Assembly (NCBI GenBank): GCA_028287925.1 | Contig: JAQBOS010000323.1 | Location: forward strand, 1 to 36,308 | Origin: Mucilaginibacter sp. | GTDB lineage: Bacteria > Bacteroidota > Bacteroidia > Sphingobacteriales > Sphingobacteriaceae | Length of the DNA stretch: 36,308 nucleotides | Reading direction: 5' to 3' | The notes under the pieces: model-generated | The model's input: the letters and a program-made list of their open reading frames with translations, nothing else | Told to the model about the DNA's origin: nothing | Database searches by the model: none | Program-made: the position numbers and the translations under genes | In this document: positions 1-7,794 of the stretch, one piece after another | Layout: the number at the start of each line of letters is the position of its first letter | Numbering within the stretch: position 1 is the first letter of the stretch

Positions 1-174
1 CATAATGGGCAAGCTTGTAATGCAGGTAATTACAGTTAAAAGGATATACAGCTTTCCGCGACCGTTTGATGGGCTGATCTTCCCATCGCGCAGTAAAGCA
101 TAAAGGGCTGAAAAAATTGCAAGGATGCTTATAGCAGTGTGAATAATTCCAAGGATTGATAAGTGATTCGGCAT
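1..174 (-). CDS. Hypothetical membrane protein, N-terminal part (runs off the left edge)
   Basis: Reverse complement from 174 reads MPNHLSILGIIHTAISILAIFSALYALLRDGKISPSNGRGKLYILLTVITCITSLPIM..., open to the window edge, two hydrophobic segments. Confidence 0.6.
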   Translation of the reverse strand, partial: MPNHLSILGIIHTAISILAIFSALYALLRDGKISPSNGRGKLYILLTVITCITSLPIM

Positions 175-238
175 GGTCTTATAGTTTAAGCGTTTAAGGG
201 TGCTTAAATATAAGTAAATTAGCACGTTATAGCAAGCG

Positions 239-1099
239 TCACGGCTTAAAAGTAAATTTCAATACATTTCCCGCACCAATCTTGTCACCTTCGTTTGAGA
301 TATAAAGATTATTCTGGTTATCAAATGCTATCCCTTCGGGCTGACCAAATTTGCCCGGATTTAACGGATATACTTCTTTAACATTCCAGTTTGCATCGGC
401 AATTACCAATACTTTATTTACAGACGACAGGATGTACCATTCATTAGTCTTTGGGTTTTTACTAAGCCCGGACGGATGGAAATTCATTTTCTTTACCCCG
501 GCAAGCTTACTGATCCTGCCGACATCAATGGTATGTTGCCCGGCATTTTTTAATGAGCCGTCCGCTGAAAGCTTAAGCGTAAACACAGTGCTTGTTTTAC
601 TGGTTTTTTCAATACTGCAATGTTTGCACAGCACATAAACTGACTGATTGCTGTCATAAGCATACATTCCTTCATACTCACCTTTTGGTAACAGGTTATC
701 CCATTGCTTTACATTGGTAGCCCCAGCTTTTTTCAGATCCAATGGGAAGGTAAACAACACGCCATCGCTGCGGAGCATTATAGCCTGGTTGTTAATAATC
801 GCTACATCTTCATAATCGCCCCCCTTGCCAAACTTTATTTGTTTTACATTCATGCTGCCGGGTTTAAAATAAAAAAGCTCGCCTTCTTCATCCTGCTCCG
901 CAAACATCATATCAGGGTTGCCTTTGTTAAATGCAATGCCTGATATTTCATGCAAAGCTTCCGGCATGTTATATTTTATCGGGTTATTCAAATCATACCC
1001 TTTAGGGCTGCGACTTTTTTGCTGACCTGTGCATTTAATACAGAGCAGGCAGATAACTATTATAAAACAAAGAAATATTGGCTTTGGAAGGTGTTTCAT
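239..1099 (-). CDS. Secreted lipoprotein, SdiA-regulated/beta-propeller-like
   Basis: Lipoprotein-like signal (IVICLLCIKC), repeated propeller-type blades (ISGIAFNKGNPDMMFAEQDEEGELF, HPSGLSKNPKTNEWYILSS, PEGIAFDNQNNLYISNEGD). Confidence 0.7.
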   Translation of the reverse strand: MKHLPKPIFLCFIIVICLLCIKCTGQQKSRSPKGYDLNNPIKYNMPEALHEISGIAFNKGNPDMMFAEQDEEGELFYFKPGSMNVKQIKFGKGGDYEDVAIINNQAIMLRSDGVLFTFPLDLKKAGATNVKQWDNLLPKGEYEGMYAYDSNQSVYVLCKHCSIEKTSKTSTVFTLKLSADGSLKNAGQHTIDVGRISKLAGVKKMNFHPSGLSKNPKTNEWYILSSVNKVLVIADANWNVKEVYPLNPGKFGQPEGIAFDNQNNLYISNEGDKIGAGNVLKFTFKP

Positions 1100-1152
1100 A
1101 TCAGATAAAATAGTTTGAATTTATATATACCTCATAAGTTGCAAATTTGTTT

Positions 1153-1192
1153 AAATAGAAAAGGCCCTTTGATAAAAGAGCCTTTTCTATTT
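1153..1192 (-). terminator. Stem-loop, probable rho-independent-like terminator downstream of the Hint gene
   Basis: 13-bp perfect stem AAATAGAAAAGGC / GCCTTTTCTATTT around a 14-nt loop. Confidence 0.6.
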
Positions 1193-1198
1193 TATATA

Positions 1199-1285
1199 AC
1201 TCTGTGATCTTTGCGGCTTCTCCGTTACCTCTGTGGTGAATTTTTAACACAGTGATCACTAAGAGATTCGCAAAGTGACACGGAG
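1199..1285. repeat. Imperfect long inverted repeat
   Basis: CTCTGTGATCTTTGCGGCTTCTCCGTTACCTCTGTGG ... CACAGTGATCACTAAGAGATTCGCAAAGTGACACGGAG; arms are approximate reverse complements around AATTTTTAA. Confidence 0.6.
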
Positions 1286-1297
1286 CATTAATGAATT

Positions 1298-2302
1298 TTA
1301 CTTCTGCATCACCATAACACCATTTAGTACTAAAGTACTGCCACCATCGGCTTCAATATTATAAACATTTTGCACACCGCCAGCATGTTCTGTTTTTATC
1401 AAAACAGTATAGGTTTCATATTTGCCTTTTTTATCATCAAGGCATAAAACCTGCTGACCAATGGCTATTTCGCCAATTTTAAAGCTGCCCTGTTTGGTTA
1501 ACATGGGGTGATTGGGCGTAGCTTTAAGCACTTTGGTGTTCAGGTTGATATTTAAGCCCTGTTCCGTGTTTCTCTCTTTTGCTGATACCAAAACCAGTTC
1601 GGTAATGGCATAGTTTTTAGCCGCATGCACGGTAAGCTCTTTTACTTTTATTACAGATGATCTATTAGTTACAGGGTCAACAGTAATTACCTCATCGCCG
1701 CTTTTTACATCTTTTATTAGTTTTTTAGCGCCATTGCTCATGGTAACCTCTTCATCACCAGGGAAGCAGATATCATTACCATAGGTTGCGGCTTCCTCTT
1801 TCATGTCTTTACCATTATTCAGCACTTTGTATTGCTGAAAGCTCATTTCTTTGGATAATACATAGGATAATTTCAGGATGAAGTTTTTCTCGACTTTGTT
1901 AATGTCATCAATGTCCTGGAAGTATTTGGCCCATACTTTTGCATCGGCGGTAAAGTCGGGTACCAGGGCCTGGTATTTTTTCCCTGTTTCGCTGGTATAA
2001 AATACCATCAGGCCAATTTCCTGCATGCCTTCTTTGGCAACCAGCTTATAAAGGTCAACCCGTTTTTTAAGACCATCGCCGCCGGTAATAAAATAGGGTT
2101 TACGGCTTTCATAACGGTCAAGCACATAAGCATTGTCGAACTTTACATAGGTGTCTTTATCCAGGTCGGCAATGGTATAGGTTAGGGCTTTGTTGTATTC
2201 ATCCAATGTAAGCGGGCGCGGGTTAACAACTGCCTGCTGGGCATTGGTTGATAAGGTGATTATAAACAGAGAAAGTGTTAAAATTAGGTTACGCATATTC
2301 AA
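1298..2302 (-). CDS. Secreted protein with C-terminal Hint (hedgehog/intein-type) domain
   Basis: Signal peptide MRNLILTLSLFIITLSTNAQQ; C-terminal module CFPGDEEVTMSNGAKKLIKDVKSGDEVITVDP ... TPNHPML ... NVYNIEADGGSTLVLNGVMV matches Hint blocks. Confidence 0.8.
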   Translation of the reverse strand: MNMRNLILTLSLFIITLSTNAQQAVVNPRPLTLDEYNKALTYTIADLDKDTYVKFDNAYVLDRYESRKPYFITGGDGLKKRVDLYKLVAKEGMQEIGLMVFYTSETGKKYQALVPDFTADAKVWAKYFQDIDDINKVEKNFILKLSYVLSKEMSFQQYKVLNNGKDMKEEAATYGNDICFPGDEEVTMSNGAKKLIKDVKSGDEVITVDPVTNRSSVIKVKELTVHAAKNYAITELVLVSAKERNTEQGLNINLNTKVLKATPNHPMLTKQGSFKIGEIAIGQQVLCLDDKKGKYETYTVLIKTEHAGGVQNVYNIEADGGSTLVLNGVMVMQK

Positions 2303-2323
2303 TAGCTATTATTGTTTCATTAA

Positions 2324-2431
2324 GCACAGGCCTTCGACCTGTGCTGACGGATTTCGCCCTTTCAGGGCTTAAATATAATGCTCTCAAGCCCTGAAAGGGC
2401 GGCACAAATTAGCGCAGGTCGAAGGCCTGCG
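2324..2431. repeat. Nested cruciform-type inverted repeat
   Basis: 16-bp perfect stem CGCCCTTTCAGGGCTT (2355-2370) / AAGCCCTGAAAGGGCG (2386-2401), flanked by GCACAGGCCTTCGACCTGTGC and CGCAGGTCGAAGGCCTGCG, which are self-palindromic and complementary to each other. Confidence 0.8.
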
Positions 2432-2442
2432 AATAAATGTTA

Positions 2443-3615
2443 TTATGATAATTGTTTAAACGCCTCGGCAAATGCTTCCATTTCGTCCATGCGGCCAATA
2501 CTTACACGGCACCAGTCGGTACCATTCATTTTCCAGTTACGTACACCAACACCGCGTTTCATCATTTCGCCAACAAATTTTTGACCATCCATTTTTAGCG
2601 GGAACATTACAAAGTTTGCTGATGACGGAATGTAGTCGTATCCCTCTTTCTTTAAGGTAGCATAAAGGAAATCTCTTGAGGCAAGTGTCTTTGCCAATGC
2701 GTCCTTTAAAAAGTCAGTTTCCTGGTAGGCCGCAATGGCAGCTGCCACAGTAGCTGAAGAAAGATTGGCATCTGCGTTTGTATAAAGAGATAACGCACTG
2801 ATTGTTTCAGGCTGTGCTACAATATACCCGCAGCGCAGCCCGGCAAAACCATATAATTTAGAAAAAGTGCGGGATACTATTATGTTTTGCCCGGCCTTTA
2901 CATTAGCCATAAGCGTTGTAGATTTTGGATCGGGTAAATAATCTATATAAGCTTCATCAACAAATACCATGGTTTTTTTTGACACCCGCTCACAAAACGC
3001 CTTTAGCTTATCAGTATCCACTACGGTAGCGGTGGGGTTATTGGGGTTGCAAATGTATATGATGCCGGTGTTGTCGTCAATCTTTGCTTCTATGGCATCC
3101 AGGTCAAGCTTGTAATCTTTTGTTAATGGCACCTTAACCCATTTACCCCCGCTGCGTTCTGCATGCGATGGAAGATCATCATAAGAGGTTTCGCCGGTAA
3201 TTACGGTTTTTCCGCCTTTACAATAGTGCAGGGCGGCAGCCTCTAAAAGGGCGGATGAGCCTGCGCTTAGCATAACATTATTTTGCTGGATTCCCTCATA
3301 GGCAGCAATTTTTGAACTCAATTGTCTGATCTGTGGAAAAATGTATTGGTAGCTCAAATCCAGGGAATCGATTATTGCCTTTTTAGCAGCCGCTGATGGC
3401 CCGAATGGATTTTCATTGAAGAATAAACGGGCTTTCAATACTGGCGCTGCATTCGCCATTATTTCCTGCTCGGCTTCGAAATTGGTGATCAGCCTGGTTT
3501 TATTAGCAACCGGCATTGCTGCCAGTTTATTTATTGTACCCGATGCTAAGGCCAGTCCTCCGGCCATTAAAGCGCTGGATTTGATCCAGTTTCTGCGGTT
3601 AATTGTGTTTGCCAT
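2443..3615 (-). CDS. PLP-dependent aminotransferase, class I/II (histidinol-phosphate aminotransferase-like), Tat signal
   Basis: NRRNWIKSSALMAGGLALASG Tat-like signal; fold-type I motifs CNPNNPTATV, VFVDEAYIDY, SRTFSKLYGFAGLRCGY. Confidence 0.85.
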   Translation of the reverse strand: MANTINRRNWIKSSALMAGGLALASGTINKLAAMPVANKTRLITNFEAEQEIMANAAPVLKARLFFNENPFGPSAAAKKAIIDSLDLSYQYIFPQIRQLSSKIAAYEGIQQNNVMLSAGSSALLEAAALHYCKGGKTVITGETSYDDLPSHAERSGGKWVKVPLTKDYKLDLDAIEAKIDDNTGIIYICNPNNPTATVVDTDKLKAFCERVSKKTMVFVDEAYIDYLPDPKSTTLMANVKAGQNIIVSRTFSKLYGFAGLRCGYIVAQPETISALSLYTNADANLSSATVAAAIAAYQETDFLKDALAKTLASRDFLYATLKKEGYDYIPSSANFVMFPLKMDGQKFVGEMMKRGVGVRNWKMNGTDWCRVSIGRMDEMEAFAEAFKQLS

Positions 3616-3647
3616 GGTGGTTTTAATTTTATGAGTAATAAGTCAGT

Positions 3648-5240
3648 TTATCCTTTAGCTGTTTCTGCAGGGTATTTTACCCTTTGCTCCGTTATGCGCC
3701 CGTGCACTGCCGTAACCACGCTCCGTGCCGATTCAAATGCTCCGGCCATCCAGGCATTTAAATAAGTTAAATGCTCACCTGCAAAATATACCTGTTTATC
3801 GGGCTTTAATAATACCGGGTATTGGGTTTTGCGGGTTTCATTGCTGTAAACCGCCCACCCGCCTAAATTGTATTTAGTTTTGTGCCAGCTAACTGAAAAT
3901 GAGCTTTCAAACTCAGTATCATATTGCGGATGGATCAATCGCCCTTTTTGCAAGGCAAGCTTTTCGCGATCGGCATAACTTAGCTCACCGGTCCGCTGGG
4001 CCTTTTCGTTAAAATTATAATAACCCAATAAAATGCCTTTTTTACCAAGGTAATCATATGATGGGTAAAAGACCTGCGTCAGATCATTATTGGTATGGGT
4101 AATGCCGCCATAAATATGCTCGTCCTCTTCCCAAAAACGCCTTTTAAACTGCAGGCCGATCTTTCCGGTTTGGATATAGCTGATATAGTCAATCGCACGA
4201 CTAACATCGCCCGAAAAATTGTTGCTAATGTTGCTTAATACGGGTAAAGGTATGGTGCAAATGCAGATATCACCCTGCAATACGTGCTCGCCCTGCGCAT
4301 CTTTATAGGTTACTTTTACCCCATTATCAATATTGGTAATGTTTGTTACCTCGGCGCCTAGCTTTAAATTGGGCTCAACTTTCTTTTGCAATGCTTTTGC
4401 TATCTGGTCCATACCGCCAATGGCCTGGAACATGGTCATCTGTAGTTCGTAGGTGTATTCAGCCACATTATAAAAATCAGGGTCCATTAACCCGGACTGG
4501 ATCATCTCCGCCAGCTTGTGCGGATCTGCGATTTTACCAGGCTTGTCGCCGGCTCCCGGATTTTCAATATAGCCGCGGCGGGCAGATGCTTTGTATAGCT
4601 TATCAGGGTCAAGGCCGCCTTCGGCCATCAGGTATTCAATAACTTTTTCTGAATCTTCTTTGGTAAGGCCGGTATCTAAAGTACCATGATCAATGCTTTT
4701 TGCAAGCAGCTCGGTCATATACCCGCGGATATCATTATGCACCTCGCGAACTTTTATTTTTTTGTTGGATAGCGGGCCCTTGCCTTCGGCAAAGTAATAG
4801 GAGCCTTCGTTAACGTTATTGTAAACTTGCAGCGGGATGCCCAGTTCTTTGCAGTAGTGCAGGGTAAGCTCGTGGTTGTGGGGGATGCGTGACGGGCCTG
4901 CGTTAAAATACTGACCCTCGTCAAAACGGGCGGTTATGGTGGGTTTGTCGGTTTCGGTGTTGGTGCTGCCGTTCCTTATGCTCCAACATCGGCCGCCTGT
5001 GCGCTGGCGGGCTTCTAAAATAGTACAGCTGTATCCTAATTTATTAAGCTCATAAGCGCATGTCATCCCGGCAAGGCCGCCGCCTAAAATAATGATCTTT
5101 TTTCCGTTTCCGCTGCCTTGCAAATCAAAAGCATGAGCTGGCGCGGGGCGCAGCATTCCTAAAGCCAGCATAGCAGGATAAGCGCCTCCGGCAAGCATGG
5201 CCCCTTTGCTTAAAAAATTTCTCCTGGTTATTGTTTCCAA
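3648..5240 (-). CDS. Flavin monoamine oxidase / L-amino acid oxidase family protein, Tat signal
   Basis: TRRNFLSKGAMLAGG Tat-like signal; Rossmann motif KIIILGGGLAGMTCAYELNKLGYSCTILEARQRTGGRC; C-terminal VYFAGEHLTYLNAWMAGAFESA. Confidence 0.88.
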   Translation of the reverse strand: METITRRNFLSKGAMLAGGAYPAMLALGMLRPAPAHAFDLQGSGNGKKIIILGGGLAGMTCAYELNKLGYSCTILEARQRTGGRCWSIRNGSTNTETDKPTITARFDEGQYFNAGPSRIPHNHELTLHYCKELGIPLQVYNNVNEGSYYFAEGKGPLSNKKIKVREVHNDIRGYMTELLAKSIDHGTLDTGLTKEDSEKVIEYLMAEGGLDPDKLYKASARRGYIENPGAGDKPGKIADPHKLAEMIQSGLMDPDFYNVAEYTYELQMTMFQAIGGMDQIAKALQKKVEPNLKLGAEVTNITNIDNGVKVTYKDAQGEHVLQGDICICTIPLPVLSNISNNFSGDVSRAIDYISYIQTGKIGLQFKRRFWEEDEHIYGGITHTNNDLTQVFYPSYDYLGKKGILLGYYNFNEKAQRTGELSYADREKLALQKGRLIHPQYDTEFESSFSVSWHKTKYNLGGWAVYSNETRKTQYPVLLKPDKQVYFAGEHLTYLNAWMAGAFESARSVVTAVHGRITEQRVKYPAETAKG

Positions 5241-5501
5241 TGTTAAACAGTGATAGTATCGATTGTTATTGTAGCCTTAAATTTATGTTATTTTTAACAG
5301 AAACCCAATTTTGTTGATAAAATATTGTCGAAAGAAATTATTCGTTGCCCTTTTTTAAAATATTTTAAATGTATGGGGTAATTTTTAGTAATAGTGGGAT
5401 AGAATTTAGTAGGTATTGTCACGTCCTGTTTTGTAATTTTATCAATACTTAAAATCTTCATTATTAATTCAACCTTTATATTCGTTTAAATCCTCACACA
5501 A

Positions 5502-7337
5502 ATGATAAACTTTTACTCCCTTATGGTCAGGCAAAAGGCTCTAACCTGCTTTTTGGCTATTTTACTAAACTTGACATTCAGTTGGTCTGCATCTGCGCAG
5601 CAAAAATGGCATTACAGCTTATCTGTTGATCCCTCAAAAAAAATCGCACACATAAGTTTGGAACTAACCGGCAAGCTACCTGATACCCTTGCTTTTAAAA
5701 TGCCAACCTGGACAACCGGCTACTACCAGTTTATGAACTTTGCCAAAAGCCTTTCGGCTTTTAGCGCGACTGACGAGAGCGGCAAAGCCATCGACTTTAA
5801 ACATACAGACCAGAATACCTGGAAAGTTGGTACGCCGCATAATAAAGTAGTAAAGCTTACCTATGATATTGAAGCTATCCGCAATTTTGTTGGCGGCAAT
5901 TATTTGGATACGGCTCACGCTTATTTTTCTCCGGCGGGACTATTTATGTATGCTGATAAAAATATTTTGCAGCCTGTAACAGTTACCATAAATCAATATC
6001 CCGGATGGACACGCATAGCTACGGGGATGGATATTGTTGAGAAAGATTCTATCACTTTCCAGGCACCTGATTTCGACGTGCTTTACGACAGCCCGATACT
6101 AATGGGTAAGCTGGAAAAATTACCCGGCTTTAAAGTAAATGGTATTCAGCACGATTTTATCGGCTATAAAATGGGCATTGCTGATAAGCAGGGGTTTATG
6201 GACGATATGAAAAAGATTGTTGAGAATGGCTCGGCTATCATCGGCGAGATTCCCTATAAACATTATACATTTTTGGGCGTAGGCCCCGGTGGTGGCGGTA
6301 TTGAGCATTTAAACTCGGCATCGGTTGCGTTTACGGGAAAAGGCTTAAACACACAAGCCGGAAAAATGAGGTTATATAGCTTTTTGGCGCACGAATATTT
6401 CCATACTTATAATGTAAAACGCATCCGCCCGATTGAGCTTGGTCCGTTTGATTATGAAAAAGGGAACAAAACTGAAATGCTTTGGGTATCGGAAGGGTTT
6501 ACCGTATATTATGAGTACGTGATAATCCGCAGGGCAGGGCTTACTAATGCGCAGGAAATGATAGATCAGTTACGCGGCAACCTGCTGAACTATGAAAAGA
6601 AACCGGGTCATCTCTTCCAATCAGCTACACAGGCTAGTACCGAAACATGGAATGACGGACCCAATGGCAGGGTAGCTGACGAATTTAACAAAACCATATC
6701 CTATTATGATAAAGGGCCGGTACTGGGGTTGATGCTCGACCTTAAAATAAGGCACGAAACGCAAAACCATAAAAGTCTTGATGATGTAATGCGTACGCTC
6801 TACTACACCTACTTTAAAAAGCTGAAACGTGGCTTTACGCCGCAGGAGTTCAGAAAGGTATGCGAGGATGCTGCTGGTGTTCCATTAACGGAGTTATTTG
6901 AATATGCATCAACCGTCAAAGAAGTTAATTATCATCCATATTTTGCGTACGCAGGTTTGGATATTGATGATGCCTGGAAAAAACAGCCTGGCGCATGGGC
7001 AGGCATTACTGCTGAAGGGCCAAAAGAATCCCCGGATTCCTTATTTGTAAGCGCTGTTACCTATAAATCGCCTGCCTGGGAAAGCGGCGTAAGGATTAAA
7101 AATAAAATTGTGAGTGTTGATGGCCAACCTATAACATTGGCTTTATTGCAGGCAATAGCTACCGATAAAAAGGACGGTGATGTTATTGAAATGGAGATAA
7201 TTAAAAATGGTAAGGCAGAAAAAGTAAAGATAACCCTGGGCACCCAAATCTCGCGCAGCTTTGAAATTAAACCTGTAGCAAATCCTGATGCTTTACAGGC
7301 AGCTATTTACAAAAGTATTTTTGAAGGAGGGCATTAA
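5502..7337 (+). CDS. M61 family metallopeptidase (glycyl aminopeptidase-like) with C-terminal PDZ domain
   Basis: Zinc motif AHEYFHTYNVKRIRP and downstream WVSEGFTVYYEY; PDZ-like SPAWESGVRIKNKIVSVDGQPI; N-terminal signal. Confidence 0.9.
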   Translation: MINFYSLMVRQKALTCFLAILLNLTFSWSASAQQKWHYSLSVDPSKKIAHISLELTGKLPDTLAFKMPTWTTGYYQFMNFAKSLSAFSATDESGKAIDFKHTDQNTWKVGTPHNKVVKLTYDIEAIRNFVGGNYLDTAHAYFSPAGLFMYADKNILQPVTVTINQYPGWTRIATGMDIVEKDSITFQAPDFDVLYDSPILMGKLEKLPGFKVNGIQHDFIGYKMGIADKQGFMDDMKKIVENGSAIIGEIPYKHYTFLGVGPGGGGIEHLNSASVAFTGKGLNTQAGKMRLYSFLAHEYFHTYNVKRIRPIELGPFDYEKGNKTEMLWVSEGFTVYYEYVIIRRAGLTNAQEMIDQLRGNLLNYEKKPGHLFQSATQASTETWNDGPNGRVADEFNKTISYYDKGPVLGLMLDLKIRHETQNHKSLDDVMRTLYYTYFKKLKRGFTPQEFRKVCEDAAGVPLTELFEYASTVKEVNYHPYFAYAGLDIDDAWKKQPGAWAGITAEGPKESPDSLFVSAVTYKSPAWESGVRIKNKIVSVDGQPITLALLQAIATDKKDGDVIEMEIIKNGKAEKVKITLGTQISRSFEIKPVANPDALQAAIYKSIFEGGH

Positions 7338-7358
7338 GTCATAAGCATTGTTTATTAC

Positions 7359-7394
7359 AAACGGCCGGCCTGTAATTTACGGGCCGGCCGTTTT
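7359..7394 (+). terminator. Rho-independent-type terminator after M61 gene
   Basis: AACGGCCGGCC (7360-7370) / GGCCGGCCGTT (7382-7392), 11-bp GC-rich stem followed by TTT. Confidence 0.8.
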
Positions 7395-7442
7395 GGTATA
7401 ATCTATTGTCATTTCATGATAATTATCGTGTAATGATGATAT

Positions 7443-7506
7443 AGAGTTAATTTTAACTCTCGATTATTTGATTAATGTATTGATATTCAATTATTTAAAT
7501 AATTGA
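7443..7506. promoter_or_regulatory. Two adjacent AT-rich palindromes upstream of a microprotein ORF
   Basis: AGAGTTAA-TT-TTAACTCT (7443-7460) and TCAATTATTTAAATAATTGA (7487-7506, 20-bp perfect palindrome). Confidence 0.35.
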
Positions 7507-7564
7507 TAGCATTATTGATCTCTTCAATCGTCATTATAATTAAACACATTTAAATTATCTAACG

Positions 7565-7681
7565 ATGGAAAACTTAATTTACATTTTTACCAGGACGATA
7601 TTAATTGCATGCATATTGATTATTGGCTACCTGATTGCCATTCCCGAAAAGGAAACCACTGATAGATGGGATATTTGGTAG
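7565..7681 (+). CDS. Putative 38-aa single-TM microprotein
   Basis: ATG...TAG reading MENLIYIFTRTILIACILIIGYLIAIPEKETTDRWDIW; one clean TM helix; otherwise empty spacer. Confidence 0.4.
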   Translation: MENLIYIFTRTILIACILIIGYLIAIPEKETTDRWDIW

Positions 7682-7794
7682 CAGAATCACCTTATTGTTA
7701 TTATATTTTAATTATTCTGTTAAACAAATCGCTGTTTTTGCTTATTTTGTTATCAATTACAAATTAATCAGAATATTGACCTTACAGATACCCT

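Noticed and set aside
2378-2584. Small + strand ORF over the cruciform element
   Set aside because: Starts within the hairpin and runs antisense into the aminotransferase; not supported as a gene.
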